Positions 22,823 to 34,131 of a stretch of DNA of 64,000 nucleotides are shown in pieces. Origin of the DNA: Azoarcus indigens (GTDB taxonomy: Bacteria > Pseudomonadota > Gammaproteobacteria > Burkholderiales > Rhodocyclaceae); contig NZ_SNVV01000009.1 in assembly GCF_004361735.1 (NCBI RefSeq), positions 1 to 64,000 of the forward strand, in the 5' to 3' direction. The position numbers and the translations under genes are program-made. Position 1 is the first letter of the stretch. Each line of letters begins with the position of its first letter. The notes under the pieces were generated by a model, which did no database searches, was not told where the DNA came from, and saw nothing but the letters and a program-made list of their open reading frames with translations.

Positions 22823-24310
22823 TTAGCCCAGCGGAAAGTAGGTGCTCTGCAAGGCGGGCGGCGCAGGTTGGTGCTGGCCTCGCGGGAAAACCACCCTGGC
22901 CATGGTGCCGCCCCCCGCCAGGTTGGGGTTGAGCGTCACTGAGGCGCGATGCAGGTCGGCGATCTCGCGCACGATGGGCAAGCCGAGACCGGAACCGTCC
23001 GCCCCGCTGCCCAACACCCTGTAAAAGCGCTCGAACACCCGCTCCCGGTCCGCTTCCGGAATCCCGATGCCGCTGTCCTCGACCTCCAGGATGGGCGCTC
23101 CGGCCAACCGGGTCCGCGCGGTGACGCTGCCGCCCCGCGGGGTGTATTTGATGGCGTTATCTACCAGGTTCTTGATCATCTCCCGCAGCAGCACCAGGTT
23201 GCCGTCCACCTGCAGGGGCCGCCCCGCCCCTTCGACTCCGAGGTCTATGCCCTTCTCCAGCGCCCTCGGGAAAAGATCCTGGGCCACCTCCCGGACCACC
23301 GCATTCAGGTCCACCGGCTCCACGGCGTAGAGCTTCTCGAAACTGGCTTCCGCCCGGGCAAGCGACAGCAACTGGCTGATCAAGTGGCTGGCGCGGTCGG
23401 TACTCTCGGCGATGCGGGCGAGGGACTCGCGCAACTGCTCTGGATCGCTTTCCCGCAATGCCAGGTCCGTCTGCATTTTCAGCCCGGTCAGCGGTGTCCG
23501 CATCTGGTGGGCCGCGTCCGCGATGAAGCGCTGCTGGGCGTGGAGGTTCTCTTCCAGCCGCGCCATCATGTCGTTGAAGGCGACGATCAGAGGCCGGACC
23601 TCCTCGGGTACGCTGGCCGGCGGAACCGGCGACAGATCGGTGGGGCGGCGACGTCGGATCAGGCTCTGCAGCCGATTCAGCGGTGCGATACCGCGGCTCA
23701 GGCCAACCCATACCAGCACCACCGCCAGCGGAATGATGGCGAACTGAGGCAGCAGCACACCGGTTACCACCCGCGATGCCAGATCAGAACGCTTGTTGCG
23801 CGTCTCTGCCACCTGCACCAGGGTCAGCGGGCTGTCTGGCTCCAGTTCCGGCCGCAGATAGAGATAGGCGATGCGCACCTCCTCCCCATGGATGACGTCA
23901 TCCCGGAACAGCACCTCTTCCGCCAGCGGCCGCGGCGGCGCCTGCACCCAGGGAATCTCGCGATCCCCGGTAATCACCTCGCCGGCACGGTCGGCGACCT
24001 GGTAATAGACGGTGTCGTCCTGGTCGGCGCGGAAAAGTGCGCGCGGCGGAGCCGGGAAATGGACGGTGACTGCGCCCCCCTCCATCGTGACCAGGCGCGC
24101 CAGCGAGCGGGCACTGTCGGCCAGGGCTCTGTCATACGGCTGGTTGGCGATGTTGTCGGCGACGTTGTGAGTGACGATGATGGAGATCGGCCACAGGAAA
24201 AGCAGGGGCGCGAGCATCCAATCCAGGATCTCGCCGAACAGGGAGTTCGGCTGGTAGCGCGCGCCCGGCGTTCTCGCCGGCTTTTCAGCCCTTCGTCGCC
24301 GGGGGCGCAT
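22823..24310 (-). CDS. Sensor histidine kinase (TctE/QseC-like)
   Basis: 495 residues from the ATG giving MRPRRRRAEK. Layout: basic N-terminus, transmembrane helix near 27-45, periplasmic 2CSK_N-like sensor domain to about 175, second helix VVTGVLLPQFAIIPLAVVLV, HAMP-like linker, H-box FIADAAHQMRTPLTGL, N-box MIKNLVDNAIKYTP, and G-boxes VEDSGIGIPE and GSGLGLPIV. It pairs with the response regulator it overlaps by 26 bp. Being just upstream of yjcH-actP on the same strand, it may control carboxylate uptake; this is inference. Confidence 0.88.
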   Translation of the reverse strand: MRPRRRRAEKPARTPGARYQPNSLFGEILDWMLAPLLFLWPISIIVTHNVADNIANQPYDRALADSARSLARLVTMEGGAVTVHFPAPPRALFRADQDDTVYYQVADRAGEVITGDREIPWVQAPPRPLAEEVLFRDDVIHGEEVRIAYLYLRPELEPDSPLTLVQVAETRNKRSDLASRVVTGVLLPQFAIIPLAVVLVWVGLSRGIAPLNRLQSLIRRRRPTDLSPVPPASVPEEVRPLIVAFNDMMARLEENLHAQQRFIADAAHQMRTPLTGLKMQTDLALRESDPEQLRESLARIAESTDRASHLISQLLSLARAEASFEKLYAVEPVDLNAVVREVAQDLFPRALEKGIDLGVEGAGRPLQVDGNLVLLREMIKNLVDNAIKYTPRGGSVTARTRLAGAPILEVEDSGIGIPEADRERVFERFYRVLGSGADGSGLGLPIVREIADLHRASVTLNPNLAGGGTMARVVFPRGQHQPAPPALQSTYFPLG

Positions 24311-24971
24311 CCGGGTTTTCCAGGCAGTAACCAAGACCGCGCACGGTGACGATGCGAAGCCCGCTGTCCTCCAGCTTCTTGCGCAAGCGATGGACATAGA
24401 CCTCGATAGCGTTGCTGGACACCTCCTCCCCCCAGCCACACAGGTGATCCACCAGTTGATCCTTGCTTACCAAACGACCGACGCGCAGGGCGAAGACCTC
24501 CAGCAAACCGACCTCCCGCGCGGAGAAGTCCACCACCTGGCCATTGATCTTCACCACCCGGTCCGCCTGGTCATAGCTCAGCCGCCCGATCTCGATGCAA
24601 CGCGGCTGACCGGTGCCGCGCCGGGTCAAGGCACGCACCCTGGCCTCCAGTTCCGGCAGTGCGAAGGGTTTGGTCAGATAGTCGTCCGCACCGGCATCCA
24701 GCCCGCGCACGCGGTCTTCCACCCCATCCTGGGCAGTCAGGATCAGGACCGGCAGCACCGACTTGCGCCCCCGCAAACGCTTCAGCACTTCAATGCCGGG
24801 CAAACGGGGCAGGCCGAGATCCAGTATCAGCAAGTCATATGGTTGCGAAGCCAGCGCGGCATCGGCATCCGCGCCGTCGCCCACATGGTCCACCGCATAG
24901 CCATTGCGCCGTAATGTACGGCCAATGCCATCGGCAATCATCGCATCGTCTTCAGCCAGCAGAATGCGCAT
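24285..24971 (-). CDS. OmpR-family response regulator
   Basis: 228 residues. Receiver domain MRILLAEDDAMIADG with phosphoacceptor Asp in LLILDLGLPRLPG and Lys in DYLTKPFALPEL, then a winged-helix output domain ending VTVRGLGYCLENPD. Most similar in layout to QseB/TctD. It overlaps its kinase. No gene is seen between it and groEL (24972-25245). Confidence 0.93.
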   Translation of the reverse strand: MRILLAEDDAMIADGIGRTLRRNGYAVDHVGDGADADAALASQPYDLLILDLGLPRLPGIEVLKRLRGRKSVLPVLILTAQDGVEDRVRGLDAGADDYLTKPFALPELEARVRALTRRGTGQPRCIEIGRLSYDQADRVVKINGQVVDFSAREVGLLEVFALRVGRLVSKDQLVDHLCGWGEEVSSNAIEVYVHRLRKKLEDSGLRIVTVRGLGYCLENPDAPPATKG

Positions 24972-25193
24972 AGGATGTGGATGTAAGTTGTACGTAAGCG
25001 GCCAGCCCTAGAGTCGCAACCGCTGTTCTCCTTTTGCTCGGTCTTCGGGAACACGACGGCTTACGCCGACGGGTTCCGGGGAGTGTCCGGCTTCCGCAAC
25101 GGACGCTCCCTGCCGCTTTTTCCCCTCTGCAGATCACGGGATTATCCCACGCTTCCATTCCGTCGGCGTGCGCGTCCATGCGCCGTAAACGGC

Positions 25194-25221
25194 AAACGGC
25201 CCCGCCGTGGCGGGGCCGTTT
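25194..25221. terminator. Terminator after groEL
   Basis: Perfect stem AAACGGCCCCGCC/GGCGGGGCCGTTT with a 2-nt loop, 25 bp beyond the groEL stop. The T tail is short on the minus strand (CCGTTTGCCGTTT), but the stem is strong. The rest of 24972-25245 shows no other feature. Confidence 0.85.
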
Positions 25222-25245
25222 CTGGTCTGGGAGACCGGACGGGTA

Positions 25246-26892
<1,647 letters not shown>

Positions 26893-26938
26893 TCAGAACT
26901 CCTTGAAATTCGATTGCGGATGAGGATGGGAGGGAGGC

Positions 26939-27229
26939 TCAGGCCTCGACCACGCCCATGATGTCTTCTTCGCGCATGACGAGCAGTTCTTCGCCATCGA
27001 CCTTGACGGACTGGCCGGCGTACTTGCCGAACAGTACCTTGTCGCCAGCCTTGACGGCCATCGGGCGAACCTTGCCATCGTCCAGGATCTTGCCGTTACC
27101 GACGGCCAGCACTTCGCCCTGGTCGGGCTTCTCGCCGGCGGAGTCGGGGATCACGATACCGCTGGCGGTCTTGCGCTCGGCTTCCAGACGCTTGACGATC
27201 ACGCGATCATGCAAGGGACGAATCTTCAT
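26939..27229 (-). CDS. groES: Co-chaperonin GroES
   Basis: 96 residues starting [18 protein letters not shown], with the mobile loop [14 protein letters not shown] and the [12 protein letters not shown] strand. Seven-subunit lid of GroEL. First gene of the groESL operon; a CIRCE operator lies 88 bp upstream of its start. Confidence 0.99.
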   Translation of the reverse strand: MKIRPLHDRVIVKRLEAERKTASGIVIPDSAGEKPDQGEVLAVGNGKILDDGKVRPMAVKAGDKVLFGKYAGQSVKVDGEELLVMREEDIMGVVEA

Positions 27230-27316
27230 CGAGTTTTCTCCTTCTTACGGATTCAACTTGCGCGGGCCAAACCCGCTGGGATGTTCTCAAGGTCCCCGGA
27301 GTCACCCCGGGGTGCG

Positions 27317-27343
27317 TTAGCACTCACTGCCAACGAGTGCTAA
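27317..27343. promoter_or_regulatory. CIRCE element (HrcA operator) of groESL
   Basis: TTAGCACTC (27317-27325), 9-nt spacer, GAGTGCTAA (27335-27343): an exact match to the CIRCE consensus. The repressor HrcA binds it and is relieved under heat stress; hrcA is not in this window. Confidence 0.97.
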
Positions 27344-27396
27344 TAATAGGGACGCACTTGGGCGATTTCAAGAGCGCAGCTTTGAATCGCAGCAAA

Positions 27397-27987
27397 TCAG
27401 AAAAGCTCGATGTCGCTCTTGCGCCGGCGTTGCGCCAGTTCTTCGGCGTAGGCGCGCTCGGCGCTCTCGATGCGACGGGCGACGGCCAGCGAGCCGCCGC
27501 CCCGTCTACAGAACACATCGCCACTGGCGGGATCCACCACTACCTTGCGCGACCAGGGGCCGAGGAAATCCGAAGCACGCAGCGGAATGCCCTCGCGCAC
27601 CAGCCACTCGCGCGCAAACTGGACATTGCGCTCGCCGATGGGAGAGCGATCCAGCGAGGAGACCACCGCCCCGCCGCCGAAGGCCTTGGCGAACAGGCGC
27701 GCCTTCTTGGCTCCGCGCGCCAGCATGCCGTTGAGCAAAGCCTCCATCGCGTAGTCGCCTGCCAGCAGGGCATCTTCCTCTGCGCGCTCTGCCACGCGAT
27801 CGAAATGCGGCAGCATGAAGTGGTTCATACCAGCCAGGCGCAGATGAGGATCATAGAAGGCCACCGCCACGCAGGAGCCCAGCAGCGTGGCGATCGGCAG
27901 TTGCTGATCCACGGCCCAGCCTCCCGGCAGAATGACGCGGGCGCGCCGTTCCAGTTCGCGGCCGGTGAGATTGGATTCGGTACTCAT
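27397..27987 (-). CDS. cheD: Chemoreceptor glutamine deamidase CheD
   Basis: 196 residues from the ATG giving MSTESNLTG. CheD motifs are present: ATLLGSCVAVAFYD with the catalytic Cys, LAGMNHFMLPH with the catalytic His, and RNVQFAREWL. It deamidates glutamines of chemoreceptors. It stands alone here without other che genes, directly downstream of tamA. A GTG at 28053 would add 22 residues and begins right after the tamA stop; neither start has a strong ribosome site. Confidence 0.9.
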   Translation of the reverse strand: MSTESNLTGRELERRARVILPGGWAVDQQLPIATLLGSCVAVAFYDPHLRLAGMNHFMLPHFDRVAERAEEDALLAGDYAMEALLNGMLARGAKKARLFAKAFGGGAVVSSLDRSPIGERNVQFAREWLVREGIPLRASDFLGPWSRKVVVDPASGDVFCRRGGGSLAVARRIESAERAYAEELAQRRRKSDIELF

Positions 27988-28055
27988 GAAAAGACGGCCA
28001 AAATGCACGCCAACGACGATCGGCGATGCCCCGCCAGCATAGTCCAAACCCACCT

Positions 28056-29807
28056 TCAGAAAGCGATGGCGACACCGAAATGGAGACGTAGTCGACGGTC
28101 TTGCTGCCCCCAGGCCAGGTCTACCGCCAGCGGCCCGGCCGGGCTGCGCCAGCGCCCACCCACCCCGTAACCGGTATGCAGACGGAAAGACTCGCGCGAA
28201 TCCGCCGCGTCGCCGCTATCCACGAAGAAGGCTGCCCCCCAGGCCGGGCGGAACCAGCGCACATACTCCGCGCTGGCAATGCCGAGGTAACGACCACCGA
28301 CGGTCGCATCGCCCTCGGACACACCTAGGCTCTGGTACGCATAGCCACGCACGGATTGCGCGCCGCCGGCGCGGAAGAGGAAATCCTGTGGGATGCCCTC
28401 CCGCGTCTTGGCCAACGTGGCGCCGCCTTCCAGCCGCAGGATTAGGCTATCGGTTTCGCCCATTGGCCGGTAATGGACGTAACGGCTGTAGAGGCGGACG
28501 AAATCCTGTTCGGCCAGCGCAATGCTGGAACCACCGCCGATCTGGAATTCCAGCACGTTGCCGGCACGCGGATCGAGCAGGTCATCCACCGCGCGCTGGA
28601 CCCAGGTCCAGTTCAACGTCAGGGCGTTCTGCGTGCTCTTCTCGGCGCCGTCCGGCTCCAGGATTTCATGCTGCAGCCGCAGGGCCAGCTTGGTTTCGAT
28701 GTCACCCCGCACCGTGGTCCGCGCCACGCCGACGGCACGGTTCTCCAGTTTCAGGCCTTCCAGGTCGCTGCGGTCGATCAAGGCGCCTATGCTGTCGCGG
28801 TGACCCCGCTCCGGCGGCAGGAAGATGTCAGCATAGGCAGACTGCCGGCGCTGTTCCAGACGCAGGCCGGAGGAAAGCTCCCAGCCGCGCTGCCAGAGGT
28901 TCACGTCCCGGTAGGTGGTCTCGACCCGGTAGCCGGTATTGCTGGAGAAGCCGACGCCAAACCCCAGCCTGCGCGACCTCGCCTCAACCACCTGCACATT
29001 CACCGGCACCGCGGCGGCCTTGGCGGCATCCCGCTCCACGTCGACGACCACAGAGGCGAACTGCGGCGCATTCTGCAGCGTGCGCTGCAAGGTCAGCAGC
29101 GCGTTGCGGTCATACTCGGCGCCAACCTCCAGGCCACTGAAGCGGGCGACGAAGTCTCCCGGTAGCGCCTGCAGGCCACTGACTTCGAGGGGGCCAAGGA
29201 AGAACGGCGGGCCGCTGTCGACGGTCACGCTCAGATCCACCGTTGCAGCCTCGGCATCCACCCTCGCCCGGCTCTGCACCACCCGCGCCGCCGCATAGCG
29301 GCGAGCGCCCACCTCGTCCATCAGCGCCTGCTTCGCGCCGTCCCAGTCGCCCTGGCGGAAAGGCTTGCCGGCCGGCAAGCGCCAGCCCTTGCGCAGTTCT
29401 GCGACCCGCGCTGTACGCTCTGGAGCCCCGTCGGCGAGTTCGCCCTCGAAGGACAGGGTGACGTTGCGCACCGTCGTTCGCGGCCCCGGCGCTACACGCA
29501 GGCGCCAGCGCTCGCGATCCTGCTGGTCGATGTCGATTTCCGGCGAAAAGTAGCCTTCGGTCGCCAGCAGGTCGCTGACTTCCCGGCGCGTGCGACGAAT
29601 CAAGGCCCTGCGGTCGGGCCCCGCAGCCGGCAGTACTTTCTCCTCCTGCTTGAGGAGACGCACATGTTGCTGCAGCAGGGCACGCAACTCGTCCGGCGCC
29701 TCCAGCACGACCTCGAAGGCCGCAGCCTCGCCGCACACAAGCGCCGTGCTACACAGCAGCGCCAGGAGGCCGGTGCGCGCGCCGTGCAGGAAGGCGGGCC
29801 CTCGCAA
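28056..29807 (-). CDS. tamA: Outer-membrane assembly protein TamA (Omp85 family)
   Basis: 583 residues. Signal peptide (GLLALLCSTALVCGEAAA, about 13-30), three POTRA-like domains to about 270, then a 16-strand barrel with the Omp85 motif GGAQSVRGYAYQSLG and a terminal Phe (GVAIAF). It works with TamB in inserting outer-membrane proteins. No tamB is next to it: fbp is upstream (6 bp away) and cheD downstream. Confidence 0.9.
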   Translation of the reverse strand: MRGPAFLHGARTGLLALLCSTALVCGEAAAFEVVLEAPDELRALLQQHVRLLKQEEKVLPAAGPDRRALIRRTRREVSDLLATEGYFSPEIDIDQQDRERWRLRVAPGPRTTVRNVTLSFEGELADGAPERTARVAELRKGWRLPAGKPFRQGDWDGAKQALMDEVGARRYAAARVVQSRARVDAEAATVDLSVTVDSGPPFFLGPLEVSGLQALPGDFVARFSGLEVGAEYDRNALLTLQRTLQNAPQFASVVVDVERDAAKAAAVPVNVQVVEARSRRLGFGVGFSSNTGYRVETTYRDVNLWQRGWELSSGLRLEQRRQSAYADIFLPPERGHRDSIGALIDRSDLEGLKLENRAVGVARTTVRGDIETKLALRLQHEILEPDGAEKSTQNALTLNWTWVQRAVDDLLDPRAGNVLEFQIGGGSSIALAEQDFVRLYSRYVHYRPMGETDSLILRLEGGATLAKTREGIPQDFLFRAGGAQSVRGYAYQSLGVSEGDATVGGRYLGIASAEYVRWFRPAWGAAFFVDSGDAADSRESFRLHTGYGVGGRWRSPAGPLAVDLAWGQQDRRLRLHFGVAIAF

Positions 29808-29813
29808 ACCGCG

Positions 29814-30815
29814 TCAGCCTTCCTGGTGATAGGCGGTGACGCGTTCGACTTCCTGCTTCGAGCCCAGGATGACCGGCACGCGCTGGTGCAGCCTCTCGGG
29901 CTGCAACGCCATGATGCGCTTGCGGCCGGTGGTGGCGGCACCGCCGGCCTGCTCTATCAGCATCGCCATCGGGTTCGCCTCGTACATCAGGCGCAGCTTG
30001 CCGCCCTTGTCACGGCACTTTTCGTCCATTGGATACATGAAGATGCCGCCGCGGGTAAGGATGCGATGCACATCCGCCACCATGGACGCTACCCAGCGCA
30101 TGTTGAAGTCCTTGCCGCGCGGACCGGTCTTGCCCTGCTGCAACTCTTCGACGTAGCGCTGCACCGGCGGCTCCCAGAAGCGCTGGTTGGACGCGTTGAT
30201 CGCGTACTCCTGCGTTTCTTCCGGCACGGTCATGAAAGGCGTGGTGTAGACGAAACTGCCCATCTCCCGATCCAGCGTGAAGCCATGCACACCACTGCCC
30301 ACGGTCAGCACCAGCAGGGTGGAGGGACCATAAAGCGCATATCCCGCCGCAGCCTGGCTGGTTCCGGGCTGCAGGAAACTCTGCTCGGTAGCCTCGCCGG
30401 CTTCCTTGTCATGGCGCAGCACCGAAAAGATGGTACCGACGGAAACGTTCACATCGATATTGGAGGAGCCATCAAGCGGATCGAACAGCAGCAGGTAGCC
30501 GCCCTTGGGGTAGTCGAAGGGGATGTGATGCACCTCCTCCACTTCCTCCGAAGCCATCGCCGCCAGATGCCCACCCCATTCATTCGCCTGCAACAGGATT
30601 TCGTTGGCGATCACATCCAGCTTCTTCTGCGCCTCGCCCTGCACATTGTCAGTTCCAGCCTCGCCGAGGATGCCGGCCAGCGCCCCCTTGGAGACATTCA
30701 CGCTGATGGCCTTCACCGCGCGGGCCACGACCTCGATCAGCAAGCGAAGGTCGGCGGTAATGCGGCCGGCGCGCTGCTGCTCGATCAAAAACTGGGTGAG
30801 GGTGACTCGACGCAT
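29814..30815 (-). CDS. fbp: Fructose-1,6-bisphosphatase class 1
   Basis: 333 residues. The metal-binding motif [16 protein letters not shown] and the phosphate-site motif [20 protein letters not shown] identify a class 1 enzyme, which dephosphorylates fructose-1,6-bisphosphate in gluconeogenesis. It fits with ppc and acetate uptake elsewhere in the window. Close spacing to tamA suggests a shared transcript. Confidence 0.98.
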   Translation of the reverse strand: MRRVTLTQFLIEQQRAGRITADLRLLIEVVARAVKAISVNVSKGALAGILGEAGTDNVQGEAQKKLDVIANEILLQANEWGGHLAAMASEEVEEVHHIPFDYPKGGYLLLFDPLDGSSNIDVNVSVGTIFSVLRHDKEAGEATEQSFLQPGTSQAAAGYALYGPSTLLVLTVGSGVHGFTLDREMGSFVYTTPFMTVPEETQEYAINASNQRFWEPPVQRYVEELQQGKTGPRGKDFNMRWVASMVADVHRILTRGGIFMYPMDEKCRDKGGKLRLMYEANPMAMLIEQAGGAATTGRKRIMALQPERLHQRVPVILGSKQEVERVTAYHQEG

Positions 30816-31024
30816 GAAACAGCTCCCTGGAGTGATTGGATGGCGGATCGGCGGATTATCCCGCTTCCTGCGCCCAGGCGCACCACTCGAAACAGCCGGT
30901 ATCAGGACCGCGCCAACATCGTTTCCACCAAACTCGACCCAGCGCTTATCATCCCATCTCCGGTGGAACTACTACTTCCCGCTAGTACTCGTACCGGAGT
31001 TCCTGCGGACAAGACATCCTTTCT

Positions 31025-32284
31025 ATGCATGTGATGGTCCTCGGCGCCGGTGTCACCGGCGTCACCACCGCCTGGTTTCTGCACAAGGCGGGCTTCGAAG
31101 TCAGCATCGTTGACCGCCAACCGGAAGCCGGGCTTGAAACCAGCTTCGCCAATGGCGGCCAGATTTCTGTAAGCCACCCCGAACCCTGGGCCAACCCCTC
31201 AGCGCCCCTGCTCGCCCTGCGCTGGCTGGGCCGCGAGGACGCACCACTGCTGTTCCGCCCGCGGGCGCGCATGGCGCAATGGCGCTGGGCACTCTCCTTC
31301 CTGCACGAGTGCCTGCCCTGGCGCAGCCGTCGCAACACCCGCGCCATCGCCTCCCTGGCCATCTACAGCGCCAGCCATCTACGGGCATTGCGGGCAGAGA
31401 CGGGTATTACTTACGACCAATTGCAGCGCGGCATCCTGCATCTCTTTTTCTCGGCAGCGGAGTTCCGCCACGCCCCAGTCCGTGCTGTTGAACTGAATCA
31501 CTTGGGCATTGCTGCGCGGGCATGCACCGCGGATGAATGTTTCGCTGTGGAGCCCGCGCTGCAGCGCTTGGCGGGCCGGCTAGCTGGCGGCATCTACGCA
31601 CAGGATGACGAATCCGGGGATGCCTTCCGTTTCACCCAGGCACTGGCGGGGCACTTGCGCAGCGTGGGCGTCCGCTTCCACTACGGCACGACGATAGAAC
31701 GGCTGGACCGCAGCGGCGAACAGATAAGCGGAATTGAAGTGAGGGACTCCGCCGGCCGCACCGGCACCCTCTCGGCGGAGGCCTATGTGCTCTGCCTCGG
31801 CAGTTTCAGCCCGGCCATCGTGGCGCCATTGGGGCAGCGGCTACCCATCTATCCGGTGAAAGGCTACTCCGTCACCGCACCCATCGTGGAAACGGCTCTT
31901 GCACCCCAAGTCAGCCTGACCGACGAATCCCGCCGCATCGTCTGCTCCCGCCTCGGCGACCGCCTGCGCATCGCCGGCACGGCTGAACTCAACGGCTTCG
32001 ATGCCAACGTGAGGCCGGAGCGCGGCCGCGCCATCCTGGATTGGGTAAACGACAGGCTGCCGGGTGCCATAGACCCGGCTCAGGCTCAACTCTGGGCCGG
32101 TCTGCGACCGGCTACTCCGGGCAACATCCCGCTCATCGGCAAGGGTTGGGGAAAGAACCTCTGGTACAACACTGGGCACGGCACGCTGGGGTGGACGCTA
32201 TCCTGCGGCTCGGCCGCTGCCCTTACAGAATTGATGCAGGGCAGACGCCCCGCCCCCGACTTTCCCTTCCGCCCAGGCGCCTGA
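31025..32284 (+). CDS. dadA: D-amino-acid dehydrogenase small subunit
   Basis: 419 residues. N-terminal FAD-binding Rossmann motif VMVLGAGVTGVTTAWFL, then SFANGGQIS, and C-terminal GLRPATPGNIPLIG and NTGHGTLGWTLSCGS typical of DadA. It oxidises D-amino acids to 2-oxo acids at the membrane, feeding the respiratory chain. Divergent from fbp; the 209-bp gap between them holds no gene. No dadX racemase is adjacent. Confidence 0.92.
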   Translation: MHVMVLGAGVTGVTTAWFLHKAGFEVSIVDRQPEAGLETSFANGGQISVSHPEPWANPSAPLLALRWLGREDAPLLFRPRARMAQWRWALSFLHECLPWRSRRNTRAIASLAIYSASHLRALRAETGITYDQLQRGILHLFFSAAEFRHAPVRAVELNHLGIAARACTADECFAVEPALQRLAGRLAGGIYAQDDESGDAFRFTQALAGHLRSVGVRFHYGTTIERLDRSGEQISGIEVRDSAGRTGTLSAEAYVLCLGSFSPAIVAPLGQRLPIYPVKGYSVTAPIVETALAPQVSLTDESRRIVCSRLGDRLRIAGTAELNGFDANVRPERGRAILDWVNDRLPGAIDPAQAQLWAGLRPATPGNIPLIGKGWGKNLWYNTGHGTLGWTLSCGSAAALTELMQGRRPAPDFPFRPGA

Positions 32285-32303
32285 CGGTTTCCCCGAACAC
32301 GGC

Positions 32304-32801
32304 TCAAACGGCCGCACTCTCCTTGGAAGCAGCACCGCCGCAGGTGCAAGAGGCCGGCCCACAACCTCCAGGCTCGATCCCACCGCCTTCCTTCTCCACA
32401 TCGAAGCCAATGCTCTGCAGATGGAAGGCCAGCGCGGCGTCCATTCCACCGGCGTGGTTCTCGAACCAGGGGGGCAACTCCTCGACCAGGCGCATCCCCA
32501 GCACCTTGTCCCCCTTCTCCACCCGCGCCCTTACCTCATGCATCACCGCCAGCACGCGGTCGTGCTCGGCACGATGGCAGCCAGGAAAACCCACTTGCTC
32601 CATCCACCGGTTCTCCTGGTCGAAATGGGCAATCGTGTGCTCAATGAAAGCGTCGAGCCTTTGCAGGAAGGTCTCCGGCGACGCCGAAGCCAGCGCGTTG
32701 TAGTACTCGACGAACTCGCGGTGGGTATCGTCCATCCTGCCCAGACCAAGCTCGAGTTGCTCGCTCCATTGCATCACTGGCATTTCTGTCTCCATGAACA
32801 T
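32304..32801 (-). CDS. Bacteriohaemerythrin-like protein with Cys-rich tail
   Basis: 165 residues from the ATG at 32801 (another in-frame ATG 6 bp on). The haemerythrin four-helix iron ligands are visible: His in DDTHREFVEYY, HTIAHFDQENRWM, CHRAEHDRVL and ENHAGGMDAAL. It would bind a di-iron centre and O2 or sense oxygen. Unusual is the C-terminal tail after about residue 140, GGCGPASCTCGGAAS, with three cysteines that could bind metal. Convergent with dadA. Confidence 0.88.
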   Translation of the reverse strand: MFMETEMPVMQWSEQLELGLGRMDDTHREFVEYYNALASASPETFLQRLDAFIEHTIAHFDQENRWMEQVGFPGCHRAEHDRVLAVMHEVRARVEKGDKVLGMRLVEELPPWFENHAGGMDAALAFHLQSIGFDVEKEGGGIEPGGCGPASCTCGGAASKESAAV

Positions 32802-32937
32802 CCGGAAGAGGGTTCCGCGCTTATAGCCGACCGGCCACCCGGCAACCCTGATCCTGATCAATTCCCCTGGACCGGAGTGAAACGAAACCGTCACCCCCAT
32901 CCCCTAGATTGGCGGCATTGCCCAGCCATGGCCGCCC

Positions 32938-34119
32938 ATGAACATCCTCATGATCTCCGACGTGTACTTTCCCCGCATCAACGGGGTCAGCACCTCGATC
33001 GAGACCTTCCGCCGTGCCCTTTCCGAGCGCGGCGTACGTTCCACCCTCATCGCCCCCGCCTATCCCGGCGCCGAGCGTGACGACATGGAACTGCTGCGCA
33101 TTCCTTCCCGCTACATTCCTCTAGACCCGGAGGACAGGATGATGCGCAGCGGCGCCATACGCCTGCGCCATGCGGACCTCCAGACGCGAGGCTTCGATGC
33201 AGTGCACATCCACACACCTTTCGTCGCCCACTACGCCGGCCTGGAAATCGCTCGCAAGCTCAACCTGCCCTGCCTCGCGACCTATCACACCTTCTTCGAG
33301 GAATATCTGTTCCATTACATCCCGATCCTACCCAAGCCCTGGCTGCGCGCGTTCGCCCGCCGCTTTTCCCGCAGCCAGTGCAATGCGATGGACAGAGTCA
33401 TCGTTCCCTCCCGTGCCATGGCGGACGCCTTGACCAACTATGGCGTCAATCGCCCGCTCCAGGTCCTGCCCACCGGCATCCCGGACGAACAATTCCACGG
33501 CGGCGATGGCTGCTACTTCCGCAACCGCTACGGCATAGGCAAGGACAGGCAGTTGCTGCTCTACGTCGGCCGAGTCGCCCACGAGAAGAACATCGGTTTC
33601 CTGCTGGAGATGGTGGATCACCTGCGCCGCAGCAATCCCCGCGTCCTGCTGCTCGTTACCGGCGAAGGGCCGGCACTCTCCGGCCTGCAGGCGGAAACGG
33701 AGCGCAGGGGTCTGAATACCCATGTGCGTTTCCTGGGGTACCTGGACAGAGGAAGTGAGCTTCACGATTGCTACCGGGCTGCGGATCTCTTCGTCTTCGC
33801 TTCACGCACCGAAACCCAGGGGCTCGTGCTGCTGGAAGCGATGGCGCTGGGTACCCCGGTTGTCGCTCTCGCGGACATGGGCGCACGAGACATACTAAGC
33901 GGCGAACGCGGATGTCGGATCGCCCCACCCCATGCCGGCCGGTTTGCGGAGCTTATCAACCAGCTTCTCGCCGATGGCCCCGCCTTGCAGCAACTGGGAG
34001 AAGAGGCGCGGGAAACCGCACTGAAGTGGAGAGCGGAAGAAATGGCGGCCCGACTGGAATGCATCTACGCCGACGCCGTCTCCGACCACTTTCCTGCACG
34101 CAGTCTGCGCCCCGCTTGA
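32938..34119 (+). CDS. Glycosyltransferase family 4 protein
   Basis: 393 residues. GT-B fold: N-terminal MNILMISDVYFPRINGVSTS, the HTPFVAHYAGLE and ATYHTFFEEY loops, then LLYVGRVAHEKNIGFLLE and the C-terminal donor site SRTETQGLVLLEAMALGTPVV with the EX7E-like motif. Resembles diacylglycerol or phosphatidylinositol mannosyl/glucosyltransferases of the GT4 family; acceptor unknown. Stands alone between the haemerythrin and sspB. Confidence 0.9.
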   Translation: MNILMISDVYFPRINGVSTSIETFRRALSERGVRSTLIAPAYPGAERDDMELLRIPSRYIPLDPEDRMMRSGAIRLRHADLQTRGFDAVHIHTPFVAHYAGLEIARKLNLPCLATYHTFFEEYLFHYIPILPKPWLRAFARRFSRSQCNAMDRVIVPSRAMADALTNYGVNRPLQVLPTGIPDEQFHGGDGCYFRNRYGIGKDRQLLLYVGRVAHEKNIGFLLEMVDHLRRSNPRVLLLVTGEGPALSGLQAETERRGLNTHVRFLGYLDRGSELHDCYRAADLFVFASRTETQGLVLLEAMALGTPVVALADMGARDILSGERGCRIAPPHAGRFAELINQLLADGPALQQLGEEARETALKWRAEEMAARLECIYADAVSDHFPARSLRPA

Positions 34120-34131
34120 ATGGCGGAATGC

